Counted from the first letter of the stretch, positions 1 through 5,957 are shown. The stretch is DNA of 7,897 bases from Bryobacterales bacterium (GCA_025456495.1 JALOKO010000300.1:1-7897); one strand, 5' to 3'. Notes: a model not told the origin generated them from the sequence alone. Numbers and translations: made by a program.

Positions 1-1
1 G

Positions 2-1006
2 CTGGCGGGGGTAGACTATGTGCTGATGGGAGCTGGCATCCCGTTGAAAATCCCCGGGGCACTGGATACCCTGGCGCAACATCTGCCCGCTACCTACCCG
101 TTGGCCGTGAAGGGCGCTGCTCCCAGTGATGCGTTCTGCGCCACCTTCCAACCGCTGGATTTCATCGAAGGGGAGCCGCCCACCCTCAGGCGTCCCACCT
201 TCCTGGCCATCATCTCCTCAAATACCTTGGCCACCACAATGCTAAAGCGCGCCTCCGGCGCCGTGGACGGGTTCATCGTGGAAGGGCCCATTGCCGGCGG
301 GCACAACGCCCCTCCCCGGGGAAAACTGGAGTTGGATACCGAAGGCGAGCCCATCTATGGGGAACGTGATGTCGTGGACCTGCCGAAGTTGCGCGAGTTG
401 GGCGTCCCCTTCTGGCTAGCCGGGGGATACGGCAGCCCGGAGATGGTGCGGCAGGCTTTGGACGCGGGCGCGGCAGGCGTGCAAGTGGGTACGCCGTTTG
501 CCTTCTGCGCCGAATCGGGCTTGGGCGAAAGCTATCGGCTTTCGGTGCTGCAGGAGGCCCGCGAGGGCACCGCTCGCGTGTTCACTGATCCAGTGGCCTC
601 ACCAACCAGTTTCCCGTTCAAGGTGGCGCCGGTGGCGGGCACGGTGTCTGACCAGCAGGTGTATGAGAGTCGGCCACGGATCTGTGACCTGGGCTACCTG
701 CGCGAGGCGTACAAGACAGCCGATGGCGAGATTGGCTTCCGTTGCGCCGCTGAGCCGGAAAGCGTGTTCGTGGCCAAGGGTGGAGACCCAGCCGAGACCA
801 AGGGCCGCAAGTGCCTCTGCAACGCCTTGATGGCTAACATTGGCCTGGGCCAGACGCGCAATGGCAAGTGGGTTGAACCCGGCATCATCACTGCGGGTAA
901 CGATGTCCGCAACCTCAATCGTTTTCTGCCAGCGACTGGCCTGCACTACACGGCGGCGGACGTTTTGCGACGTCTTCTGGACGGGGTGGCAACCGTGAAT
1001 CCCTGA
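2..1006 (+). CDS. Nitronate monooxygenase (2-nitropropane dioxygenase family), 5' end outside window
   Basis: FMN-dependent TIM-barrel enzyme of the NMO family (COG2070), which oxidises alkyl nitronates to carbonyl compounds and nitrite. The reading frame is already open at base 2 (LAGVDYVLMGAGIP), and that stretch is a typical internal NMO motif, so the GTG at 20 is not the real start. The full protein probably carries another 100 or more residues upstream. Visible motifs: EGPIAGGHNAPPRG (GGHN at 296-307), the loop that in the family holds the flavin and the active-site histidine; LAGGYGSPEMV then GVQVGTPFAF, the phosphate-binding end of the barrel; and a Cys-rich CLCNALMANIGLGQ segment near the C-terminus, seen in the long (about 470-residue) NMO-like group. 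It ends at TGA 1004-1006, about 100 bases before the Rid gene on the same strand. The family is secure. The physiological substrate is unknown, since many members of the long group are annotated NMO only by similarity. Confidence 0.85.
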   Translation: MAGVDYVLMGAGIPLKIPGALDTLAQHLPATYPLAVKGAAPSDAFCATFQPLDFIEGEPPTLRRPTFLAIISSNTLATTMLKRASGAVDGFIVEGPIAGGHNAPPRGKLELDTEGEPIYGERDVVDLPKLRELGVPFWLAGGYGSPEMVRQALDAGAAGVQVGTPFAFCAESGLGESYRLSVLQEAREGTARVFTDPVASPTSFPFKVAPVAGTVSDQQVYESRPRICDLGYLREAYKTADGEIGFRCAAEPESVFVAKGGDPAETKGRKCLCNALMANIGLGQTRNGKWVEPGIITAGNDVRNLNRFLPATGLHYTAADVLRRLLDGVATVNP

Positions 1007-1034
1007 TTCGGGCCGGCAGCAGACCCTCCCCCCT

Positions 1035-1063
1035 CCTGAGAATGCCTCGGGGCCATTTACAAT
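1035..1063 (+). promoter_or_regulatory. Candidate promoter (-10 TACAAT) for the Rid gene
   Basis: TACAAT at 1058-1063 matches the sigma-70 -10 consensus at five of six positions and lies about 45 bases before the TTG start at 1109. No good -35 box is seen 16-18 bases upstream, where CCTGAG is found. The same stretch (1035-1051) can form a small RNA hairpin, CCTGAG/CTCGGG with a five-base loop and one G-U pair. There is no U-run after it, so it is a poor terminator for the upstream gene. Either reading is weak. Confidence 0.35.
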
Positions 1064-1094
1064 GAGAGGGGCGGCTGGACCCGCCAACCGCGCC

Positions 1095-1099
1095 AGGAG
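1095..1099 (+). promoter_or_regulatory. Shine-Dalgarno AGGAG that supports the TTG start at 1109
   Basis: AGGAG lies nine bases before TTG 1109-1111, ideal spacing, and no ATG or GTG of the frame is better placed. It decides the start of the Rid gene in favour of an unusual TTG codon. Confidence 0.65.
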
Positions 1100-1108
1100 A
1101 CTCACCCC

Positions 1109-1636
1109 TTGCACCCAGACATCCTCGCCGGGATTGCGTCGGCAACCCACGTACAACGTCGCGCCGTTCAAGCGCCCAACGCGCTGAATGAAGCCATCGC
1201 CTACGGCAGCGCTTTCTCTCGCGGGCTGCGCCTGGAGTTCGGTAACACCGTCGTCCTGCTGATCTCCGGCACGGCCAGCATCGACGATGAGGGGCGCACG
1301 GTCCACGTCGGCGATTTCCGCGCGCAACTCCTCCGAACCTTCGCCAACATCCAGGCGCTGCTGGCGTCGGAAGGCGCCACCTGGAAGGACATCGTCCGCA
1401 CCACCTGCTATCTGCGGGATATTGACCGCGACTACGCGGCCTTCAATGAAGAGCGAACGCGCTTCTATGCCCAGGAGGGGCTGCATCCGTACCCGGCTTC
1501 GGTAGGGGTCCAGGCCATCCTTTGTCGGCCTGACCTGTTGGTGGAAATTGAGGCGGTCGCTGTGTTTCTAAAGCCCCCCGGTGAGTCATGCCAGTCAGGC
1601 GCGGGCTTTGATGAAGTCGCGGATCCGTTGCTGTAG
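1109..1636 (+). CDS. Rid family (YjgF/YER057c/UK114) protein lacking the catalytic arginine
   Basis: A 175-residue protein of the Rid superfamily, small trimeric proteins whose RidA branch hydrolyses reactive enamine/imine intermediates. Visible signatures: LLISGTASID (residues 51-60), the ATWKDIVRTTCYLRDI segment (90-105) and VEIEAVAVF (145-153), the family's C-terminal strand. In E. coli RidA the catalytic arginine sits in PARS. The equivalent here reads YPASVG, placing Ser131 at that position, while the glutamate of IEA is kept (Glu148). Known family analysis places Arg-containing proteins in RidA/Rid1-3 and Arg-less ones in Rid4-7, so this is probably an Arg-less type whose reaction is not known. 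It starts at TTG with a good ribosome site. About 20 residues past the Rid fold (from residue 156) are low in pattern and overlap the convergent hydrolase gene by 42 bases. The N-terminal 25-30 residues are also longer than a minimal Rid domain of about 130 residues. Confidence 0.82.
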   Translation: MHPDILAGIASATHVQRRAVQAPNALNEAIAYGSAFSRGLRLEFGNTVVLLISGTASIDDEGRTVHVGDFRAQLLRTFANIQALLASEGATWKDIVRTTCYLRDIDRDYAAFNEERTRFYAQEGLHPYPASVGVQAILCRPDLLVEIEAVAVFLKPPGESCQSGAGFDEVADPLL

Positions 1637-2584
1637 CTGGGACTGTCGCAGGCTGGCCAGCGCAATCATGGAACTGTGATCTTCGCCGTCGTAGGTTTCA
1701 GTCTCCACCGGGATCCGGTTCGCTTTAAGAGCGTCGGTCAACGCCTGATTCTGGGGCAGGATTCCCGGCGCATCCTCCGAACCCGTCAGCAGCAGGAATG
1801 GCGGCGTACCAGGCTGTGGCATCTCTTGCGCGTAGTGCAGGGGCGAGGCCTCCAGCCAGTATTGGGGATCGCTGCCGAAGGCGTACTCAAAGCCCTTTCC
1901 CACAGCGAAGATCCCACTGATGGCGATCACGCCGCGCAGGAGCGATGGCTGTTGAAAATGAAACTCCAGATAGCGCGGATCCAGGGCCAGTAACGCCGCC
2001 AGATGGGCGCCCGACGAGTGCCCTCCTACAAAGATTCGATCCGGGTGACCACCCAGGTTCTGGATGTTCTCCCGCACCCACGTTACAGCGGCGGCAGCGT
2101 CCCGCATAGGCTCTGGGAATGGATAACCGGGCGCTTTCGAGTAGCTGGGAATCACACAGGTGATACCGCCCAGCGCAAGGCTTACCCCCAGCGGCAAGTA
2201 TTGCCGACGGTGGCCGCTACGCCACGCGCCACCATGAAAAAAGACCAACACGGGCGCCCTGCCCACGTTCTGATTGCGGTAGATGTCCAGGCGGCGGCTG
2301 TCTGCATCCTCTCTGCGCGCCAGGCGATAGGAAATGCTATGGGCTACGGCAACCGGGGGAGGGACGTCGGTCAACAGTTGGCTGATGTGTTGGGCCGCCC
2401 TTGGCGAAGCTTGCGGCGGAGCAGCCACCGATGCCTGAGCCAGCGCACGCGGGGCGCCAAGCGCCAACGCCGCAGACAGCATGGAAGTCCAGCCAGCCAG
2501 CAGGTGGCGGCGGGTCACGCCCTCACCAAACCCGCCCGAAACCGCTTCGAAGGGAAGCGGCGCCAATCTTTCTGGGAGCATCAT
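1595..2584 (-). CDS. Exported alpha/beta hydrolase (esterase/lipase-like, BD-FAE/HSL type), probable Tat substrate
   Basis: Serine hydrolase of the alpha/beta fold, likely acting on an ester or amide outside the cytoplasm. With ATG at 2584 it has 329 residues. Residues 22-49 look like a Tat leader: GVTRRHLLAG with twin Arg25-Arg26, a hydrophobic run, and ALA before Gln50 as the cleavage site. Catalytic features: oxyanion-hole HGGAW (117-121), nucleophile elbow GHSSG (188-192, Ser190), acid Asp271 in TGSEDAPG, and His303 in GEDHSSM. The HGGAW and GHSSGAHLA spacing is that of the HSL/kynurenine-formamidase/feruloyl-esterase-like group; the substrate cannot be read from sequence. Start choice: two ATGs in tandem (2584, 2581) precede the leader without a clear ribosome site. 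A GTG directly before TRR would give a shorter leader, and the open frame also runs further upstream through 2585-2720 and into the methyltransferase gene. It follows the methyltransferase after 136 bases and may share its transcript. Its last 42 bases overlap the end of the Rid gene. Confidence 0.8.
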   Translation of the reverse strand: MMLPERLAPLPFEAVSGGFGEGVTRRHLLAGWTSMLSAALALGAPRALAQASVAAPPQASPRAAQHISQLLTDVPPPVAVAHSISYRLARREDADSRRLDIYRNQNVGRAPVLVFFHGGAWRSGHRRQYLPLGVSLALGGITCVIPSYSKAPGYPFPEPMRDAAAAVTWVRENIQNLGGHPDRIFVGGHSSGAHLAALLALDPRYLEFHFQQPSLLRGVIAISGIFAVGKGFEYAFGSDPQYWLEASPLHYAQEMPQPGTPPFLLLTGSEDAPGILPQNQALTDALKANRIPVETETYDGEDHSSMIALASLRQSQLQQRIRDFIKARA

Positions 2585-2720
2585 GGGTAGGTCGAGGGTC
2601 GGGCGAGCGCGCTTCCAATCGGCAGGTCTGGCGCGCCTAGATGCCGCCCTCAGCCAGTCTATGGCGCTGCGTTGTTCAAGCAGAGGAGCCTGGAGTGCCC
2701 TCACCTGTTTCCACACGGCC

Positions 2721-3299
2721 CTAGCGGCGTACGCCCACTTTGTAGACGTACAGCATGTGTGGGCGCTGGAACACCTTGATGGTTTCCACGCTGGCGGGTT
2801 TCCAGCCCTTGATTTCGAAATCGTGAGACACCACGCAAGCACCCGGACGCAGCTCTTTTTCCAGCTTTGGTCGCAGGAGGGTGTTGGCTTCCGAAATCAG
2901 ATAGAGCGTGACGATGTCGGCCTCGGCCAGGTCAGCCTCCAGCATATCCTGCTGCAAGACGCGAACCCGGTGCTGCACACCCGCCTCCACAACTTTGTCG
3001 GTCGCCAGTTGCGCCCACTTCGGAGACAGTTCCACACCCACGGCACGGGCCTTGTAGGTTTTTGCTGCGCTCACGAGAATCCGCCCGTCACCACATCCAA
3101 GGTCGTAGACCACCTTGTTGGCGCCCACCTCGCATAACTCCAGCATGCGTTCCACAACGTTCATGGGGCTAGACACGTAGGGCGCCAGACTCTTCTTCAG
3201 GGCCTGCTTTTTCTGTGCGTCGTCGTTGCTTTGCGCGAAAATCGGCGGCGTTGCCACGAAGATCCCGGCGAGCGCGGTCAAAATGAACAAAAGTCTCAT
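2721..3299 (-). CDS. Class I SAM-dependent methyltransferase, FAM173-like, with signal peptide or membrane anchor
   Basis: A 192-residue seven-strand methyltransferase. Motif I is DLGCGDGR (66-73); the acidic residue after strand 2 is Glu90 in VGVEL; QQDM follows strand 3 (Asp118); then TLYL (131-134) and VVSHDF (156-161). The order YVSSP - DLGCGDGR - TLYL - SHDF is that of the FAM173 family, whose mitochondrial members (ATPSCKMT, ANTKMT) trimethylate lysine on ATP synthase subunit c and the ADP/ATP carrier; bacterial members have no known substrate that I can name. Residues 1-22 (two charges at most, then hydrophobic, ending PPIFA before Gln23) look like a Sec leader or a membrane anchor. 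That is odd for an enzyme needing cytosolic SAM, so an uncleaved anchor with the catalytic domain facing inward is a real alternative. Its ATG overlaps the stop of the upstream gene (ATGA, 3296-3299) and has almost no ribosome site of its own, which suggests translational coupling. Confidence 0.85.
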   Translation of the reverse strand: MRLLFILTALAGIFVATPPIFAQSNDDAQKKQALKKSLAPYVSSPMNVVERMLELCEVGANKVVYDLGCGDGRILVSAAKTYKARAVGVELSPKWAQLATDKVVEAGVQHRVRVLQQDMLEADLAEADIVTLYLISEANTLLRPKLEKELRPGACVVSHDFEIKGWKPASVETIKVFQRPHMLYVYKVGVRR

Positions 3300-4561
3300 C
3301 GTGTGCCCATGTTGGCCAAAAGCTTCTTGGATTTGTACCCCTCAATTTCAGTGAACATCTTGCGTACCACCGAGAAAAGATCCTGCGGCCGGAATACCGT
3401 AAACTCCTGGCCACGGTAGAACCGCACCGCGTGACCGATGGCGTCACGGAAGGGGTTCTCGCGCGGGTTCAGGTTGTAGTTCACATAGAAGAGCGGATAC
3501 TCGACGGCACCCACCTCCCCAAGCAGTTCCTTGGGTGGGTTTTCCTCCAGCATGACTTTCGGACCTACGAAGATGACCCCGTCGACGTCGCTGTCCCGGG
3601 CGATCTCCGAGGTAATCAGCTGCGTCAAAAAGCGCGTATCGCTATGCCTGTCAGCCAGCAGACTGTAACGAATGGTTCCCTGGTTCAGGGTATCAATCGC
3701 TTCGCCGATAGCTGGATAGTCCACCTCTGTGCTGGCGTCCTGGCGATAAAGCACGCGCTGCTCCCGCACATTGAACACCACCAGGGACACCTTGCCCACC
3801 CGCTCATCCTGCGAAATGCTGCGCAAAATAGATGACAGTGCCGCCAGGTCGATGGGCTGCAGCGCCGCCGATTGGACGTTCAACGGCGCAAAGTGAACAA
3901 GAACCTTCACATGTAGCGACGCATCGCTTTCCGCTTTTGGTACATCCACTTGCTGGACGTTCTTAAACGGATGCGCAACCGCCTGCCGCACCAAACCCGG
4001 AGTGAGCGTGATGGGTAGCAATGCGCTGGTATCGGGGATCACTTCAAACTCCCAGGAACTGGCGCAGACGCGCTCTCGGCGGTCCCGCATCAGCCACTCC
4101 AGCCGATACTTCCCCGTGCCCGCCAACACGCCGCCCTGCAGCATCACACTGCCTTTGGGGGGCTCGTCGTCCTCTCCAATCTTGAGGTCCGGAACCCGGA
4201 AGCGTTGGATGAAATAGCGCTTTTGCTTCGGCTGGTCAACCGGGTAAACGCGGAACAACACGCTGAGGATGTTCTCGCCCTCCAGCAGTTCGGCCAGTGG
4301 CACTTCGGCGTGGTAGCCGGTATGGTAGTTCAGGTCAAAGCCCAGCACGGTCTCCGTGCGCTCCACCTTGCAGCGCAGGTCGTCGCGAGGAAGGTCCGCC
4401 TCAAAGATAGCCAGATCCGAGAGGGGAATGTTCACACCGGTGTACTCAGCGGGAGTCAGCATGTCCTGCCCGGACAGCCCCACGCTGAACAGCCCCCACA
4501 GCAACAGCAACAGCCCCCGGCGGAGGTTAGGAATGCGACAGATATCAGAAGGACCAAGCAT
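3296..4561 (-). CDS. Exported protein of unknown function with a vWA-like C-terminal half
   Basis: A 421-residue protein. An Arg-Arg-bearing N-terminus is followed by a hydrophobic run (residues 16-30, GLLLLLWGLFSVGLS) fitting a Sec leader with an unusually long n-region. Residues about 40-175 look all-beta, ending in a motif GTGKYRLEWLMRDRRERVC (149-167) that I associate, from general recollection, with secreted acidobacterial vWA-type proteins. Residues 215-405 alternate strands and helices: HVKVLVHFAPL (217-227), KVSLVVFNV (257-265), DGVIFVGP (327-334) and PLFYVNY (356-362). This resembles a Rossmann or von Willebrand A fold, but the metal-binding DxSxS motif is absent (the first strand runs VLVHFAP), so any metal-dependent adhesion site is lost or the fold is something else. 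It starts at ATG 4561 with GAGG ten bases upstream, and its stop overlaps the methyltransferase start. No enzymatic role is claimed; a scaffold or surface-binding role is only a guess. Confidence 0.7.
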   Translation of the reverse strand: MLGPSDICRIPNLRRGLLLLLWGLFSVGLSGQDMLTPAEYTGVNIPLSDLAIFEADLPRDDLRCKVERTETVLGFDLNYHTGYHAEVPLAELLEGENILSVLFRVYPVDQPKQKRYFIQRFRVPDLKIGEDDEPPKGSVMLQGGVLAGTGKYRLEWLMRDRRERVCASSWEFEVIPDTSALLPITLTPGLVRQAVAHPFKNVQQVDVPKAESDASLHVKVLVHFAPLNVQSAALQPIDLAALSSILRSISQDERVGKVSLVVFNVREQRVLYRQDASTEVDYPAIGEAIDTLNQGTIRYSLLADRHSDTRFLTQLITSEIARDSDVDGVIFVGPKVMLEENPPKELLGEVGAVEYPLFYVNYNLNPRENPFRDAIGHAVRFYRGQEFTVFRPQDLFSVVRKMFTEIEGYKSKKLLANMGTR

Positions 4562-4576
4562 CGTAGGCGCGCCTCA

Positions 4577-4619
4577 ACGTTACGATCATGCCACCACGTT
4601 ACGTTCATGCCACCACGTT
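4577..4619. repeat. 19-bp tandem direct repeat, two full copies plus five bases
   Basis: The unit ACGTTACGATCATGCCACC (4577-4595) is repeated at 4596-4614 with a single change (A4585 against T4604) and followed by ACGTT (4615-4619), the first five bases of a third copy. It lies 16-58 bases upstream of the ATG of the vWA-like gene, just behind its GAGG ribosome site. In this place it could be a paired operator or part of the 5' leader. Two copies do not make a CRISPR array. Confidence 0.8.
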
Positions 4620-4625
4620 GGTGGC
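4609..4625. promoter_or_regulatory. Perfect 7-bp inverted repeat with 3-base loop, at the edge of the tandem repeat
   Basis: GCCACCA (4609-4615), loop CGT, TGGTGGC (4619-4625). It uses the end of the second repeat copy as its left arm. As RNA on the minus strand it would be a compact GC-rich hairpin about 50 bases before the start codon of the vWA-like gene; as DNA it could be a protein site. There is no T-run on either side, so it is not a standard terminator. Confidence 0.5.
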
Positions 4626-4707
4626 TGGAAAGCAATCACCTTGCCGTCTGGCAACGCCTCAATCTCTTGCTGGACTAACCGGGTCCCATCCAACCGAGGC
4701 CGAGGGC

Positions 4708-4797
4708 GAGGTTCCTTTGCTTGTAGTATATGAGATCGGCGCAACGCAAGTGTTTACGCAGGATTTCACAAATTTTTCTAAAATCCCCGCTGGATCC
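4708..4797 (+). pseudogene. Possible remnant of a PIN-domain (VapC-type) toxin C-terminus
   Basis: The plus-strand frame reads YEIGATQVFTQDFTNFSKIP (4729-4788), which resembles the last strand and acidic loop of PIN-domain ribonucleases, typically a small residue plus GA, hydrophobics, then T-x-D-F-x-x-F. The third base of its codons is much more often A or T than in the neighbouring genes, as expected of transferred toxin-antitoxin DNA. There is no N-terminal part with the other PIN acidic residues, no antitoxin gene, and no start site, so if real it is a decayed piece. The similarity is judged by eye over about 25 residues. Confidence 0.27.
4725..4730 (-). promoter_or_regulatory. Candidate -10 (TATACT) for the leftward operon
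   Basis: Read on the minus strand this is TATACT, a good sigma-70 -10 match, in a locally AT-richer segment. Only a weak -35 (TTGCGT, 13 bases away, too close) is visible. If used, the transcript would carry a leader of about 160 bases containing the hairpin and tandem repeat before the vWA-like start. Confidence 0.25.
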
Positions 4798-4930
4798 GGG
4801 CACCCGATGCAGCCACAAACCCTCATCGGCCATGAGATGGCTGGAAAGATTCTCACCCCTCTGCGACCGGCCTTCGCCCTGCCCGGCCTGCGGTGCTTAG
4901 CTGCCACCGCCCACCTGCTGCCCTCGAAAG

Positions 4931-4967
4931 CGCCCCGCTTCCCGCCCCGCCTCACTGGCCGCCCCGC
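4931..4967. repeat. Three copies of CGCCCCGC within 37 bases
   Basis: Exact 8-mers at 4931-4938, 4943-4950 and 4960-4967 in a strongly C-rich stretch of the plus strand. The minus strand therefore has G-runs of 4, 4, 3 and 4, and a quadruplex is conceivable but one loop would be 13 bases. It may be simply compositional, or a cluster of protein sites upstream of the DHH gene. Confidence 0.45.
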
Positions 4968-4973
4968 GTAGGC

Positions 4974-5012
4974 GGCTTTCGCGCCGGACAACCCGCCCAC
5001 GAAGCGAAAGCC
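4974..5012. promoter_or_regulatory. 9-bp perfect inverted repeat, 21-base spacer, upstream of the DHH gene
   Basis: GGCTTTCGC (4974-4982) and GCGAAAGCC (5004-5012) are exact reverse complements. The site ends about 100 bases before ATG 5111. It could be a dimeric regulator site or a leader hairpin. It is not followed by a T-run and no gene ends just before it, so a terminator is unlikely. Confidence 0.45.
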
Positions 5013-5110
5013 AACCACACAAAAGTTGCATCCGGCGCGGTTTTGCGAGATCCTTTTAGGTTTTCCGGTTGCCCATTTCTGATACGGGTTCTGGGGTAGG
5101 TAAGGGGACT

Positions 5111-5932
5111 ATGCGGATTCGGGTGCTTTATCACGATCACTGCTTCGACGGTGCGGCGTCGGCCGCCTACTTCAGCCGCTTCATGAAGGATCACTTTCAT
5201 CCGGAAGCGGACTTCGCCTACACGGGCATGGCGCACAAGGCAAGCGACATTTTCTCAGAAGACCTGTTTGATGGCGATGTGAACGCCATCGTCGATTTCA
5301 AGTATTGCGCCACCGACAAGCTAACCTGGTGGTTTGACCATCACCAGAGCGCGTTTCTGAGCCCCGAGGATGAGCAGCACTTCCTGCGCGACACCAGCGG
5401 CACTAAGTTCCTTGACCCCCAACACAAGAGCTGCGCCGGATACATCGCCGATATCGCCCGCACCCGCTTCGGGCACAAGATCATCGGCTGGATGCGTCAT
5501 CTCAGCTTTGAAGAGATCATGCAGCAGCCGGAGATTCAAGAGCTTTACCAGCCTCTGTACGACAAGCACCTGCGAAGCGTTGACCTCATTCGAAGCCGCG
5601 CCAGTGTCGAGGGTGGGGTCGTCTATTTCGACATCGCCGGCGAGGACGTGGTGGCCTACAACAAGTTCATCCCCTACCACCTGTTCCCGGAGGCGGTGTA
5701 CACCGTTTCGGTAAGCACTCCGCTGCACCGGACGAAGGTTTCGGTGGGAAGCAATCCCTGGGCACTGCAGCCCATCACACACAACCTGGCGACCATCTGC
5801 GAGCGCTATGGCGGTGGCGGTCACCCGCGCGTGGGCGCCATCAGCTTTGAGCCGGGAGCGGTGGAGGAGGCGCGCGCAGCGGCTCGCGAGGTGGTGGCCA
5901 CCCTCCAGAGCCCTGGGTCAGCGGTTGCCTGA
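5111..5932 (+). CDS. DHH/DHHA1 family phosphoesterase, apparently short in the linker
   Basis: A 273-residue metal-dependent phosphoesterase of the DHH superfamily, the group that includes RecJ, NrnA/NrnB-like oligoribonucleases and cyclic-dinucleotide hydrolases. Motif I is YHDHCFDGAAS (7-17); motif II Asp62 in VDFKY; motif III FDHHQS (75-80), the namesake DHH; the C-terminal DHHA1 domain ends in ERYGGGGHPRVGAISF (231-246), where GGGHP binds substrate. Between DIARTRFG (residue 121) and the helix HKIIGWMRHLS the protein passes straight from the DHH domain into the linker. I expect about 45-50 more residues here in relatives, including a WAD-x-ID-like segment that may correspond to metal motif IV. 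Start: ATG 5111 with AAGGGG and GGTAGG close upstream is preferred over an in-frame TTG at 5069, because the family begins at the strand just before YHDH. The gene converges on the metal-transport operon with 25 bases between the stops. The exact substrate (nanoRNA, cyclic dinucleotide, pyrophosphate) is not deducible. Confidence 0.82.
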   Translation: MRIRVLYHDHCFDGAASAAYFSRFMKDHFHPEADFAYTGMAHKASDIFSEDLFDGDVNAIVDFKYCATDKLTWWFDHHQSAFLSPEDEQHFLRDTSGTKFLDPQHKSCAGYIADIARTRFGHKIIGWMRHLSFEEIMQQPEIQELYQPLYDKHLRSVDLIRSRASVEGGVVYFDIAGEDVVAYNKFIPYHLFPEAVYTVSVSTPLHRTKVSVGSNPWALQPITHNLATICERYGGGGHPRVGAISFEPGAVEEARAAAREVVATLQSPGSAVA

Positions 5933-5957
5933 GATCCGTTCTGGCGTGGACATGCCG

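Larger units (their letters stand above)
4562..5110. other. Divergent intergenic region (about 550 bases)
   Basis: This stretch separates the leftward vWA-like gene from the rightward DHH gene and must hold both promoters. Going right it contains a 19-bp tandem repeat, a short perfect hairpin, a lower-GC part (about 4700-4800) with a possible PIN-domain remnant, a strongly C-rich part (about 4850-4970), and an inverted repeat. The open frames that cross it differ in composition from the neighbouring genes and none has a convincing start and ribosome site. I see no RNA gene in it. Confidence 0.6.

Noticed and set aside
599..1486. Minus-strand open frame of 295 codons across the NMO and Rid genes
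   Set aside because: It runs antisense to two genes with clear family motifs, has no recognisable domain, and is explained by high GC in the opposite frame.
2003..2590. Plus-strand open frame of 195 codons inside the hydrolase
   Set aside because: Antisense to the catalytic core of the hydrolase; low-complexity basic sequence with no family signature.
2585..2842. N-terminal extension of the hydrolase to 2842
   Set aside because: Most of it lies within the methyltransferase gene, and it would bury the Tat-like leader far inside the protein. Part of it (2585-2720) could still be coding from a GTG, but nothing supports that over ATG 2584.
4577..4619. CRISPR array
   Set aside because: Only two adjacent copies with no spacer between them.
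4605..4750. Minus-strand frame containing QQEIEALPDGKVIAFQPP
   Set aside because: It looks protein-like over about 30 residues, but there is no ATG or GTG start in place, it ends inside the tandem repeat, and an upstream stop is close. It may be a relic but is not supportable as a gene.
5010..5033. Sigma-54 type promoter ending in TTGCA before the DHH gene
   Set aside because: TTGCA is present at 5028-5032 but no GG lies at the required distance upstream.
5069..5110. TTG start of the DHH gene at 5069
   Set aside because: It adds 14 residues before the conserved first strand and no ribosome site precedes it; ATG 5111 has a purine-rich site.
5933..5957. Bidirectional terminator between the DHH gene and cbiO
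   Set aside because: Only 25 bases with no hairpin arms of useful length and no T-run.
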